Source: Trichobilharzia regenti
Taxonomy: Eukaryota; Platyhelminthes; Trematoda; Strigeidida; Schistosomatidae
Reading direction: 5' to 3'
Assembly: GCA_944472135.2 (NCBI GenBank)
Contig: OX235264.1
Location: 88,174,319-88,238,318, forward strand
DNA: 64,000 bases
Shown: positions 47,901-62,900 of the stretch, piece after piece
How the letters are laid out: each line of letters begins with the position of its first letter
Numbering within the stretch: the stretch's first letter is position 1
Notes under the pieces: model-generated
The model's database searches: none
What the model was told of the DNA's origin: nothing
Seen by the model: only the letters and a program-made list of their open reading frames with translations
Translations under genes and position numbers: made by a program

Positions 47901-50900
47901 ACTATATTTACTTGATGGTGGAGATTACACTTTTTAAGTATGGTCAGATACGATCAGCTGTTACAATAAACCAAAGAAAACTATACACACGAAAATCTAC
48001 AGTAAGTTTTTCATATCTTAGCAACGATAAACTTCATGCAGAATACAAAGTCATGCTAAAAGAAAGTTTTCTGTAATGTTTTACATTCACACAGTAGGAA
48101 AAAACTATCATTTCAACTCCAAATTCCGGATAACTGTTTCAAAGAACATTGATCTGTGCAACGAAGTGTTTGTGAACACCAAGTTATGTCTTCATTTGGG
48201 TGATCACATCATTTGGTGAGTTAGTGATCATAGAGTGTGTATAAAGCCTCGCCAAAAAATTTGATCATATTGATAACGGGTTGTATTTTGAGTCATTACT
48301 ACGGAGAAAATATCAAACTGGAACCGGGTAGGTATCCTTAACTTCTTGGTTTGTGTTAAACAGTGTTTAGACAAATCTAAAGTGTCATACTCTTACAATT
48401 AATTAAATAAACGTTATTATTTAGTGAAAGTTTCTGTGAGATCCTTAAACTCTTTCATCTACCTTGGAATGAATAAAGGAATAATTTAATTGCTACAAAG
48501 ATCAGTGTATGAGGGACAAAAAGATTCCTTATTTATTCTCTCGACTGGTAAACTTCATTAACGCGGAGAAACACGTGCTACTCACACAGTTAGAATCTGT
48601 AGGTTCAGCATTCAGAAAACAATTCCCTAACTGTATCCGATTTGTTGATGTAATTTCGTCTGAAAATCAGTTAAAAATGTAAATCTGACCGAAGAATATT
48701 CTTTTCAGGTTCTTACAGTTATCAAATGTAATATTTGTTGGCGTTACAATAATGGCCAGTTATGCGGTGGATATATTTCTTTTTACGTAGAATAACAGAT
48801 TAGTTATGGGGTGTCAAAATAAATAGTCGTATTTTTGTGACAAACGTCGTGCTAGGCCGAAATCGATTACAAAATATTGTGAAATGAGAGACAGTGGTGG
48901 TGATTAGTCACACAGTAGGTTCGTAGAATGTGGGGTAGGAAAAATTCACAAGTCAGTTCAAGGTTATAAAAGGTGTCAGGTGAGTGAGTGGCTAGTACAA
49001 AGTAGTGCACATTAAAACGGAGATGGTAAGACTGCAATGAGAGGTTCATAATGAAATAAGGAATATTTGAAATGAAACAGGTGGAGGCATTTATTGAGGA
49101 AAGGGCTAATATTAGTAATAGTAAGTCCGGATAGTATAAATGAAAAATTAGAATGAAGGGTATAAATTACGACGAATAATAATAATTGTAATAATAAGCA
49201 AAGGGAAAAAAGCCAAGTGGGTTAAGGGGAAGGAGCACTCTTGGTGAGAAGAAGTATCATCAATCCAAGTTTGGCCACAGTAGGAACAGCGTCTGGACGT
49301 GTTCATTTTGGATACAAAGTTTGGTTTAGTCGATCGTATTGCAACAGTTTCATCTATGTGTAGGAGACGTAAGCGAACTGTACGTGATAACGACTTCGGA
49401 ATTCGGTATATAACCCTGAAAGCTGTGTTGATATCGATACGATGTCCAGTATTGACCAAGTGTGAGAGGATCGAGCTTTTCATGCGCTTAATTTTACCCC
49501 CTGCTGAACCAAGCTAGTAAATGTTCTCGAACCCGTAGACGAACCTGCCTAATCGTGGGCCCTATATAACTTGAACCACAGGAACAGTTGAAATGGTATA
49601 TGCATGAAGAAGAGCTAAGGTTAGGAAAGACATCTTTGAGTTGCTGGGTGAACATTGGACGGCTACTGAAGGATAGACACAGACGTGCAGAGTACAAAGT
49701 TTCATTTATCGCCCTGGTTAAACGTTGCGACAGAATCTCCACAGGAGTACCTCCCTTGAGTTGTAGAAGTAAAAATAGAGGCTTTATCTCCACCGTTGGC
49801 AGTTCACGCTTACGACTATTGTAACCTATGTTGGCTTTAATGAACTTCTCTGGATATCTGTTCTCGCTTAGAATATCTCGGATGACCTGAAGTTCTTCGG
49901 AACAAATGGACCTCACTGTAAATGCTAAGCACCTGATCAGATTACGTTTGTATTTCATCCGTACGAAGCTAAGGAAATGTGTATACTGAGCTTTGGTCTC
50001 TAGCTTTTCTAAAAATCTATTATGACCAATCACCACCATTGTCTCCCGTTTTTCAATATTTTGTAATAGATTTCAGCGTAGCACGACGTTTGTCACAAAA
50101 ATACTATCCTATACTACAAAAATACTACTACCCATAACTAATCTATTATTCTACGTAAAAAGAAATATATCCGCCGCATAACTGACCATTATTGTAACGA
50201 CAACAAACATTACATGTTATAACTGTAAGAACCCGAAGAGAAATTATTGAAAAGAATATTCTTCATTGAAATTGACTTTTAATTCATGATATGCGAATAT
50301 TTCACACTTTTTAAGGTGGAAATATGTTGATTGTATAAAACAAAACACTCTTTTAGTAGAACAGGTTAAATTCCACTGAAAATCTAGAGAAAATCTAACA
50401 GTAATAATCTAGTGAATTAAAGAAACTTGAAGTTCTTCATATAAGCTACTAATGTCTTCTTATTTTCACTATGTCAGTTAACTTACGTTCCATCACAGCA
50501 TCTTCTCCTAAAAATTATGTCATGAAAAGAATGCACAGCATATTTCACTTACAGATTGTAAAAAAATCGTGACATAAATTTAAGAAATCCAACTACGATT
50601 GTAAACTTTGGTAACAGAGGTTGGAAGTTTTTCCGGTGAACACTTTACCAAGAAAACCTACACCTCAGAAGAATTCAAATCCATTGCTTCTTAGTATTCA
50701 AACGTTTTCTAGCTTAGCACAAATTTCCAGTGTCTTCCTATTAAGTAGCAAAACATTTTTACATAAAATATTTCAAATTTAGAACAAGATAACATCAATT
50801 CCACAAATGTAACACAGTAATTGTACACGCAAATCTACGTTTTGCTCATGCATAAAAACAACTGTAGACAGACAGACAAAACAGAATTAAACGACTGGAA

Positions 50901-53900
50901 GTGAGGTGCTAAAAAACTTTTTTTAAAGTGCTTCGAAACATCTTGTGATAAAGAATCTGTGATCACCATTCATGTATTGTACGTCGCTAGATGCTTCACA
51001 GTCAGTAAATCCATATGGGAATTTTTCGACATATACTGGCATATGAATTCGAATTTTGTTCAGACGGTTATCTAAAAAGTTGTGTAGGTTAATTTATAAG
51101 TAGACAAAATATAGCAAACATAAGGACATATAGTTTTTTGGGGAGGGGTAATTTTAAATTCTTAGAAATATAGAATATATATTTTTTGTTTCTATTAAAA
51201 TAATTTACTGATATTATTATAGCAGAATAATTAGTCTGAAAATCCTTTCATGAACACTATATTTACAATATTAATACCGATTTGAATATTTTGACTGATT
51301 TTGTAATTATTACTCTTTACTCCTGACCTGCTTTATCACCGTTCTATTAATTGTACATCTCCTGTCGATACAATCCGTATTTGTCTTCGTTTTCTGATTG
51401 ATCCCTTGTTTTAATGTACTTCAAACAAACTGTAGACCTTCATCAATAGCCGCCTTCTCTCATTACTCAAGATCAGATGGCCGGTCAGAAAAGATCAGCA
51501 ACAGGGATCTCTGGCGATGAGCGGACCGACCAGGAACAGAATGTGCAACAAATATCCAGGAATAAATGGAGGTGGATTGGCCTTACTCTGAGAAAACAAT
51601 CAAGTGACATCACACGTCAGGCCATCACTCAATTAGAACCCGAACGGGAAGCAGCGAGTTGGTCGTCAGTGTGACGATTACATGGAGGAGGTGATGTGAA
51701 GAGGAAATGAAAGCATGTGGGCAGACGTGGAACCAGGTGAAAAGGTTGGCAGAGAACCGAACGCAATTGAGACAAGCATCTGAAGCCCTATGTTCCTCTA
51801 GGAGTTAATAATTTCTGGTTGTCTAGTAGTGTTGGTAATAAAGTGTTGTTTTACAACTGCATTTTTTTTCGGATAGATTCAAGGTTATGCCGTGGAGTAA
51901 CTGCCTGACCATGAACTGTTTGTTGTAAACGTGATTTCTTTCTGTCTCATCCTTGCAGATACGGTTTTGATTCCACTCTATCGAGAATCTTTTTATTGGT
52001 TTTTATGGAATTAACAACTGTGTCTTGTCATTTAATTTTGTTATACAGTGGCTCATTTGTATCTGATAAACGTTTGGACTGCATAGTTGCCAGATGGAAC
52101 TGTTGAAGTAGTTTTGTATTTTTGGTATGTCATTACTGTTGAATAGTACCACTGATTCTATCACATTACAATGTGTGGGTTTGATATTCTTGGAATGTAA
52201 ATTTTAAATATACGTAACTTACGGAAGTTTTCATAAGCTATACAGAAGAACACATCGATTGGTCTCCTTCATTTAAAGGGGAATACTTCGGTTTTTGTAA
52301 TTACAATTATCCTGTTTGTAGTAAATCCAAAAGTCAGATTGCAGTTTCACGTTTTCATTTCAGTTATTTTACTACTTGCAGACATCCTTTGTCACAGTCT
52401 TCATTTAGTGGTTTTATTTGGTACCTTTTCCATTCCTTTATTCATTCACACGGTTGCATGCTAATTATGTCTTCCATTTTGTAATTATTCCCATGATGAA
52501 AGTCACATTTAGGCACCAATTTAATTCTATAATCTTTTAAGGTGATATTGTTGAGATCAAATCTGTTCACTGAAATATTTCTTCAATGGGTCGATGTAGA
52601 ACTTGTTATTTCTGTTTTGACAAAAGTCTGATCGTAATGAACTACGGATAAACTACATGTTATTGATTTATTTACTAATAATTAAATTTAACAGACACTC
52701 GAAAAAGTGCTACTTTGTAATTCTGTTATTTTTCTGTTCACACGATAATAAACTCTAACCAGTTGTTATTAATTCGTAGATTTCAATATAGCAAAAATAT
52801 TCATTCAGACATCTATAAAACACAAAATAATCGAGCAAAGAATATTCTTTTCGATAAATTCCTCTTCTGGCTCTACAGTTATATATATGTTTATATACAC
52901 AAAATATTCAAGATTGGTAGTTAATACCAATATTGGTGTTTTTTAAATAATATCGATGTGTAAAGTATGATCAATGCAATTACAGTTCACTAAAAATACT
53001 TAAATTATAATAGTAATAAAGATATAATAGCGAATGGAATATCAACTAAAATGAGGAAATTTCCAAAAAATTGAGGATCATTCACACCTAGATGGCCAAG
53101 GTAAGGACAGTGTCTGGACTAACTTCTTTTGGACGCACAAGTTAGGCTTTTTAATGTGGATCCCAACAGCCTCAGCAATATTTAGTAATCGAACTCTTAA
53201 AGCGGAGTTGAGATTTGTTGGTATCCGGTAAATAACTCTAAAAGCCTGGTTAACATCAATCTTATGTTCTGTATCCACAAGATGAGCCAGAATAGCGCTA
53301 CGAAAAGATTTTGTTTGGCCTTTGCTTAACCGCGCAGGGTGATGTTCGGAAATTCGACGAGAAGCACGCCTAATTGCGTGGCTTATGTAACTGGCTCCAC
53401 AGGAGCAGTTAAATTTTAGATGTTTTTAGGCTATACCCTTATACGTAGTTTAAAGTAAACTTTTGACCATATGTATAGGTAAGTGCTTATTTGAAATACT
53501 TGATAGTTTTCTTTGTTAGATCGTTCCTTAAAAGTGCTGGCATTATCTTGTTGAGAGATAAAAGGGGATTCTCGGCACTTCAAATATGATTTCAGTCATA
53601 AACTCAGTTGGCTCATTATCTTGCGGAAATAAATAGCCGCTTAAAGATGGAAATTTCTCAAAATCGTGACTAATTTCATGTATGTTTGCCATTTACGCGT
53701 TGGTGGTTCAGTGGTAGAAAATTGGTCGACCACACAAGTAGTCCAGGGTTCGATCCCCAGTTGACGCACTCCTTCACCACGTCTAGCCAGTAGTAAGCCT
53801 AGTTAAGAGGGGAGGTTGGACTTGAGGATGGCAACCCCATCCCGTGAAAATATTGCTACTGAAACTTCAGAGATCTAGGTTGAAGCCCTATTTTCCACTA

Positions 53901-56900
53901 GGAATCTAAAGCCTTAAAATTAACCAAAACATCCTGGGTTCGCACCCGGTTGGGTGCGTACTGTAAAGAGTGCCAAACTAGGACGAAACAGCTTTCCAGT
54001 ACTCTCTGCAGATTTTCTACTGGTTCTCTAACCTATATCACCTCATGATGAAATCCTCTAACCAATCGAACAAAATCCCTACAAACCAGTACTTGAAAAA
54101 ATTAAACGTTTGCTAGTGAGAATAGATATTTACATATTAATAGCACAAATATTCTGAAGATTTATCACATATCAAGAGATTTCTCGTCTGGAAAGATTTT
54201 CCAGCTTATGATGTAAAATGTTTGTTTATAACAATCATAGCAGTCAAATAATAAAGTAGGACTTAGTATACCTAAGGGCAACTGATCAACCGATGTACCT
54301 GAATGATATATTGAGTATGGAGACTCCAAAAACACCTGCACAGTTGCTTCTACTTGTTAAGCATACACGGATACTAAACCACTAGAGGATACTACTATAC
54401 ATAGTTCATCGTTTGTTGTCAGAACTACAGAAATAATAATTTACAAATTTGTGTTTTGATACTTTTTTTTTCTCCTTATTACCTGGAACAGCTTCAAGGA
54501 AACGTTTATGCTTGTATAGTAAAAATGACATTGAATCAGGATCTCTTTGATCTGGTATACCATCGTTATCATCATCTTCATCCAAGTGATCTGGAATACC
54601 GTCACCATCACTGTCACGTGGTTGACAATCAATTATCCCATCACCATTTGAATCTTCATCATCCACATCTGAAAAAGATTAAATGTTAAGAAATAAAAGA
54701 ACTGAAATTCTCAAAAATTATTTAATACATACTTCATCTTACAGTATCATGCTTCTTTAATTTAATTTGGATTGTGTGAGGTGTGCTCATACACAAAATA
54801 TGTTGGAGTGTATGAGACTTTTGGTCGTCGATTCATACATTCAGTACACAACTAACAAATCAAACGTTCAACCTAAATATCGTTTACCAAGACTAAATAA
54901 CGAATTCTGTGCACCATAGCTTGGTGATACCAACTTTTATGTAGATTTTCATCTGTAGTTGTTGAGGAATATCTAAAGAAGATGAAACATTTTTTGGATA
55001 ATTTTAGCCACTTGACAACTGGAAAAGGTTCTGTACAACTTTGCACTTCTCAGACAGATTTATTTTCAACTATGAGAAAACTCGTAATTTTCCTAATATC
55101 CTAATCCCTCTTTTCATCGATGAGAAGATTTTACGTCATGATTAGTCATGTTTGGAGGTAGACAATTCAGAAAGCACAATATCAGCCACCAAATTTTGTA
55201 CCAGTTGATGTAAAAACACCTGATATGGAACACGAAACATTAATATTGTCCTCTTGTGGGTCCCCAGGGAAACATATGGCTTGAAAAGTACATTTCAATT
55301 TCATTGCATTCTCTGAAGCCCTCTTTAGCTAGGTTCACCGCTGCCCATAAGCTCTCACCTGCTTCTTGCACTATCTCTTTCATTCCACTCGCAGTATCTC
55401 ATTCGGTTCCCACTCAAGAACCCCTCTGGAGTGTTATGTCACTCAGTGAATGCACGATCCATCTTCATTTCCAGCCAAATGTTTGATGGCCAGTTGGTTC
55501 GTGATTGTTCTGTTGCCGGAGTTTCTTGTAGCCAATCCTTTCCAGCCATCTAATCTTCAGTAAGGAACAAAGGTAACAGTCAGTAGAAGTTTAAAACCTT
55601 TTGGAAATGCTTTTGTTGATATATTAAGTCTTAAAATCATATAGAAGCAATGATTTGGCATTAGTGTTCAGAATCCGAATCTTGTTCCCCATACGCAGTG
55701 CAGCAGGTTTCCACATTGATTTTCAATTAATGAAAGTCTTTCTTGCCTTTCCAATTCTGCCTTCTACATCTACATCTGTGCCATCTGTAGTTTAAGCAGT
55801 GCTGCCTGGATAGGTGAAAAAGTGACTTCCTACTCCCCTTGATAGTGGTTGGTGCTTGTTATCGTTGGTGTGTATGTGATATAATCGCTTAGAAATGTTC
55901 GCCTTGTAACCGGAAGGTGTTGGGTTGGAAACCCAGTGGGTGTGCACTGTCGATGATCGCAAACTAGGATGAAACAGCTGTCCAGCACTCCATGCTGGTT
56001 TTCAATGGTTATCGAACTGATATACATCCATGATCAACTCGTGAAAACAGAATTAATCCTTACAAATCAACTATAGAAAATTGATCCCCCTAAAGTACCT
56101 AAAATCATTCTCCAAAACATACAGATATGCAAGTGTGTTTACTAAATCTGTGAAAACAGTGGTCATTTTGGTTTCAGGATAAAAATTATTAACAAAATGT
56201 GACGCATGAAGTCATTTTCGGTCTCACATTTTTTATACTGCTGCTAGTGTTGATACTGCTTTTACTATGCTTACTACAAATAGTTATTTGTCTTCATGTT
56301 TTTCGTCATTCTAGTCGTAGAATGCTCGCCAATCTCGTGGGAAGTGGTGATCCAATTCCCGACTAACTCACTTAGTTTACCAGCCGGCAGTAAGCCCGGA
56401 AAAAAGGAAAGGTTAGGTATGAGGCTAGCAACGGGATTGGTTGAAAATGGCACCGCCACTGTTAAGAATTCAAAATCCTGAAGCCTTATATTCCACTTGG
56501 GATGAAAAAGTTATTAACGTGCGTATTCTATTACATTTCACAGGATCATCGCAGGTTCGCGTATTGATCTTCCTTCTATCGTAAATGCTTTTTCAGACAG
56601 AATTATTCAGTGCATTAAAATAATAATACTGATTATATAATTCGTCGAAGGGGAACTGAAACATTTATTGCTAACAAACAACTTTGGAAATATTTGTAAT
56701 GAGAAGGAAAAGAAAAACAAGCTACTTAGTATTTGTTTTCATCATAAAAAACTAGCAGGGTTATGTCAGCAGTTGACACCAGTTTTCATGTATTTGTTTA
56801 GATAGATTTTCAGTGATTAGCATGTATATGTGGAATGAAAATAACTATTAAAAGACATGGAGGAAAGTAGAATTACCAGATCACATAGCTCATTTTGTAA

Positions 56901-59900
56901 ATTTTTGTCTTTAATGGCCAGGGAGCTTTATAAATTTCACTACTCTGCAGTATTTCTCTTTCCCATAGATCAATTACAATTCTTTTAGATTATGGGTTTT
57001 GTAGGGAATTGGAGTAATTGCAGTGTCAATGTAAATTTTGTCAATAACCAACATCATTTAGGGAAGAATTCAAAACGAGGCGGCCTGCTTAAAACTTGGG
57101 CTAACAAAGGACCTCCATCAATATATTGCATGTAGCTCCTCTTATTTATTTTGTTTAAATCCAGTAAAATATTACCTCTAATAGTTCTGTTTACTCTGGA
57201 GAGTTTTTGAAAATGTTTACAGCATATTGATTCGTAAGTTTTTACTAAACATGAGAAAAAGCATTATGGTCGATGGCAGCTCATCTCAGTGCATGAAATG
57301 ACTATTCTTGAAAGGTGGCCTTCGTTAACAAAATGTACTCCTGAACTTTTTATTATTGGTAGACAACAAAATGTTGTTGTGTATTTGTCGAAAGAAGAAA
57401 AGAAGAGATATCATAATGGTGGATTGTTTTGCACTTCATGTCAGATAGAACTGTGTCACATGATCTACTGTCAGTGGAATCCTTTTTTGAAGATCCTGGA
57501 CGAACAGATAATATCATGCAATAAGCTCCTCTGTAAAGTCTGTACATTGTATAAAAATCGTCTCAGAATAAAGCTATTATAATAATAATAATGAGGGACC
57601 ACTGGAAGTTTGTTTCGTTCGAGTATAGGACACTTCAGCAATCCACATCCACACCCGATCATTGATCGAACCCGCGACCTTCAAGTTACGTGATGAAATC
57701 TACATCGAAATTATGGTTCTCTTTTATAAGCGAATGATAGTCACTATTCAGCTGTCTTCATTTGTTTTAAAACACAAAATGGATATATCCAGCCCTATTA
57801 TTTTGTATTATGTTATGGCGAGTTTAGTCACATAATTGTGAAATTAAAATATAAAAACTGGCAGGAAGTGTAGTTATTATGACGTGTGGTAATCTCTTTA
57901 TTTGGTGATTAATAGATTTGGAACGCCAGCGTTACGTGTACATGATACTGAGTAGTGAGGCGTATGGGATATTTTAGTCACCTAAACATAGTATGACATA
58001 GTATACAGAATCTAATTAAGCTATTTAAGTCCACGCGGACAGTTGATCCCGGGTTCTCATTCTATATATCTGGATAGTTTGGCGACACGGAATATACTGT
58101 TGGTTGTGAGATGATGATAATTTGGAAATCAAATATAAAAAATCTGCGATTATTATAAGTAGTAATTCCTGTGTACAGACAGAATTATTCTGCTGTCAGA
58201 CTGAATATCACTCACCTGGAATACCGTCATTATCGTCATCATCATCCCATTCATTCAAAATCCCATCATTATCACTATCCTATTTTTATAAAACAAAAAA
58301 GGAAAAATCAGACGAAAAATTGAGTACATTTTAAACTGATAGTCACTGTGATCATATAAGAATTTGAAAGACCCAACAATAGAAGGGGAATTAAACAGAT
58401 TTTAGCATTATTTCATCAAGTATCTAACGTCTTAGAATTAACCCCATAATCTTATCACTCCTCCACGGGTTACACTGAAATCTAGTGAAGCAACCAGTGA
58501 GGTGTTTTCCACCCTTATTCATTTCAGCTTCCAATAAAGTCACATTGAAACGTGACATCTCCTTAATTACTACTCCTCAGAAATAAAAATTTGTTTTAAC
58601 TAGGTACACTGTATGAAATCTTTATAGAGCGATGTAAAAACTAGTGTGAGTCACTAGTCTCTCCTTGAAATATACAGTGAATAAAATGTATTACTTAACA
58701 GTTATTCTCTGAATATCTTTTGAAATTTAATGTGACCTACATGAAATAAATTAATCATCAAATTTTCGAGAGCTGATCTGTAAAGATTAGATTTGTTTTT
58801 CGAGTTCGACCACGGATTAATATCCATTAGAGAACCATTGAATCAGGTCCCAATGGCAGAAAGGTATGGAAGGTCGTGGTTTCGAAACCCAGTGGATGCG
58901 TATTGTCGATGAGTTCCAAATTAGGATGAAACAGCCCTCCAATTCTCTCTGGTTTTCAATGGTTCTCTAACTGATATCAATCCATGGTCAAACTTGAAAA
59001 GCTAATCAGCGACGTAGTCATTTAATCTTAATTGTTCTGTTCACAGGTAACTAACTTTTCTGTAAAAATGAACTAAATGTGATGCATTTTACTCTAGAGC
59101 AGAACTGAATGCCCATAGTTTTGTGAGATTTTTCAGGGTTGTCTGAAGTTCAGTTATTTCTGAAATGAAGTCATTTACGCTTTCTTTCACTAATATGAAA
59201 GTTAAATGAAAGTTTTATTTTCATTAGACAATATGTTTATTTAAGACATGCTTGACAAGTAGAATTATCATTAGATTATGCAAAATATATTGATCGAATA
59301 TACTAGATTTCTTCTTTTTCAAATAATAATTTCGAGATATCCTCAAGGGACCGACTTCAGATGACACATTTATTCCTAATAAATATTCTCTGCGAAGCCA
59401 TGCAATGTAAGTTGTATAAAACATCAGTATTTAATAATCAGAATTGCTTATGTATTTACCTAAATATAAATCTGCGTCAAAGAAACAGTATGAAGACGGA
59501 AGTTGTATAATAAACTATAAAATGTTTAAAGGTCAGATGATTCGACATTGATTTCAACCACTTTTCCTCAGTGATATGACCCTATAAACACCGGTCAACG
59601 TGCTTCTAAACTTCGCCTAGATTATTGGCAGCTAGTAAGCTCGAAAAAAAGGGAAAGTTAAGCTTCAACCTGCCTGTCAGCACTGTAAAAACAAAACTAT
59701 CAGCCCCACTGGAAATTCGAAACTTGAAACTCCATAAATCTCCTGTCACAGACTTATTCTATCAGCATTCATTATACCAACATATACTGTTTTCATCACT
59801 CGTTTTTCTCATGGCTAACAATCTTCACGTATCTGCTATCTTCAACTCCTTCACTGACAGGTCTAAAAGGAATTACTGCAAAAAAGAAGCATTGGTCGAT

Positions 59901-62900
59901 GTTATTTGACTAATGTTAGTTAGTAGCGGAGTTCTAACCTTACATTCTGTCCTTTTTTGAACTCATCAGCTGGATGTAGCTGCATTACAGTATGCCACAG
60001 TGTCTCTTCTGAAAATCAGAACTTACAACCACGATGGAAAATGTCTAATAGGTTATTAATAAGAGTAGTTACTGATCCACTACAACCATATCTTGTGAGA
60101 CGACCATCAGTCATTGTTTGTTTAAACTTAAAAATTTTCAGTTCACGAAAAATACCCATTCAGGTATACATATCGGAAGAAACACTATTCTGTTAAGCTT
60201 TCTGAAGTCAATGAGAAAATCGGTTGTTCTCAAAGATTGTAGAAATAACCACAAATATCGGTGCGTCGGTGGCACAGTGGCTGGGACTCTCGCTGACCAT
60301 GCACATGGTCCGAGGTTCGATCCCCTACCGACGCACATCTGATATCTATGGTCGGCCTGCAAAATTTGGGCTACCGATATCTATGCTGGAAATTCCATAC
60401 TTCTTCCAAAAATACAGTGTCGAATCAAGCTGTAATCGAAAATAATAAAAAAATAAAATAAAAATTGGTATTGGAAAGCTCTTCGTCACAATCATATTGT
60501 AATGGCAGAATAAAAGAGGCCAGGCAATAGATCGTTTATTAAGGAAATCAACACATATTTATACATTTTCATGTACATTATTATAGATTATTGTTAGCAG
60601 AAAAACACAGTCTTCTGACTGGTTGTTTCTCACTGAAAGTTAATCTTTCATCTCTTTGTGGCTGTTTCTTGAATGTCAGATCATCTATATGCTAACTGTA
60701 TCCGCCTACCCAAAGTCTGCTGTGGTTGGTTGTTGAATCAGTCTTTGTTCTTATTTTTCTCACGACCAATATTGGGGACGTAAACATTGACGTAAATTAC
60801 TGTCTACCAAATTGGCTAGCAGTCAGCTTTCACCACAATACCATAAATTTTCAACGTCAGTTAAGAACAATCTTTCGTTTGTCATTCAGTGAAAACCATT
60901 AATTACTTATAATAACGAGCAGTTTTCCTTCTATTGTCACTGGAATAAAAGTCCACTGTATTCCATGACAAATTAGAAGCTCTGCTCTCATGTTCCATAC
61001 ACGCTGAATACTGACTCATATTGTGCTGAGAGTTGTCTACAAGCCAAAATTGTAGACAACAGTTGACGTCAGTGTTCACGTCCCAAGTCGGGGTCATGAG
61101 AAAAAACAATAACAAAGCTTAACCTTGAGAAACTCACCAACCAATCACAGCGGACTTAGCGTGGGTAGATATGATTAGCAGATAAACCACCGGACTGTCT
61201 AAGAAACGGCAACAAAGAGATGATAGAATAACCTTCAGCAGGAAAAAAGACCAATCATAAGACGTTGCTTCTCTGCTAACAATAACGCTAATAGTAATGT
61301 ACATGAAAATCTATAAATATCTGTTGATATTCTCAATAAACAATCTGTTGCCTGGCCCCTGTCTTCTGTCGTTACAATCTTTTGGTTGCATTAGTTTGAG
61401 TACAACCAAATCTACATTCAGATATTTTGTGAAGCTCAGCAAAAATGGAAAAGTATGATAATTGATTTCATGATTTTGTTTATGTTAACTGTATATACTA
61501 GTTTTTGACACATTTCTCCAGAAGTCTCCTGAATTATTAACTTTTTTATTTTATAAGCTATGTGAATGCACAGTTTCGTCACTAAATAATTTGATATAAT
61601 TCTTATATTACTGAATAATACAAGCTAGTAGTTGATGTTGTTATGAATCTTTTTTTATTATGCTAGTTACTTTGACCAAATTCCTGAAATGTCAAAATAC
61701 TAAACAGTTTTTCATGAAGAACATACCTCACAATTAGACAAACAGTGATTGAAGATATAGAATGTGAGTATGTATACTTCATTTAAGAAATCTCTTATTA
61801 GAAGATGATTGCAACTATCCAACTGACGTTTTCTTTCATGTTTCTATCATGCTCCATAGTGGATAAGATTTTATTTTGATAAATCACACAGTGTTGTACA
61901 GTAATATTAACTAATGACGTTTCGAGCACAAACTATTGCTCATAATCAAAATAAAATCTTATTCATAATGGAGTTATGTTCTACCACAGTGCCCAAGTTT
62001 TATACTTATATCAGTAATTTCTATCATGCTATACATCGACTGAATAGGTATCAGTGAAAATAACACTGTTAACTGCCTCAAGGTTTCACTTGCAGACAGT
62101 AAATTACTCATTCGAAACTTCAAATCTTAGGAGGAAGAAAATTAAGAAAGCTTAGACCAATGTTTCATTTTTTTTCATTTCATGAAATCAACAATTATTT
62201 AAGTGAGTGATGGGTTATATGGTTTCATTTTACTTTTTTTTTCTTATTTACATGGACTTTTTCTGTTGAAGGCAAGACTTTCAAGTGGAACTGGAATGAA
62301 AACCAATGAGTTGGGTTTCTGAAGGCAATCGAGTAAAGAAGAAATAAAGGTTTGTGAGTGCTCCAGGCCGCCAGTCCTTGTCTAAAAAGGGACTCACACA
62401 TTCTAGAAAGTGTTCAAAGGAAGGCAAAACGTATAGTTCACGGCATAGCTAACTTAACATACGAGGAAAGACTAGAAAGTTTAAATCTCTTCTCACTGTC
62501 ATACCGTAGGCAGAGAGGAGATTCGGTCACAATGTTTAAGATTTTAAATAATGACTACGGACCTGACCTATTCTCTCTTTTCCTTCCTACCAGATCGGAA
62601 CACCTTAAAGGACATAGCAGGAGAATTCAAAAGCCAAGGAGAAATCATATTGCTGTTGAGTACTGGTTCTCAAATCGAGTCATAAACTCTTGGAACCGAC
62701 TCCCAGAAGAAGTGATGTCTGCAACCTCAACTGATTCGTTGAAGAAGGGTTTGAACAACCCCAGAAATCTACTAGAAAAGGATTAACATAGTCTCCAAGC
62801 CTTCTATCCTCAAACAATAAATCTGAAATCTCTTAGAGTCCACTAGAAAAGGATGATAGAGAATAGAATACAATGGGGACGTACTGCTGAGATTCTATTT

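Noticed and set aside
57289..57582. Small cysteine-containing protein on the plus strand
   Set aside because: No family resemblance, no supporting splice structure, and it lies in an intron of the repeat gene. Chance open frame.
54669..58215. Additional missed exons of the repeat gene
   Set aside because: I looked for reverse-complement DGD/IPD codons (CATCATC, GGTATACC and similar) in this intron and found none. The phases of the flanking exons already match without one.
60260..60340. A functional tRNA gene on the plus strand
   Set aside because: The same tRNA-like block recurs at 11255, 20210 and 31745 with the same non-tRNA body after it, so it is the head of a SINE.
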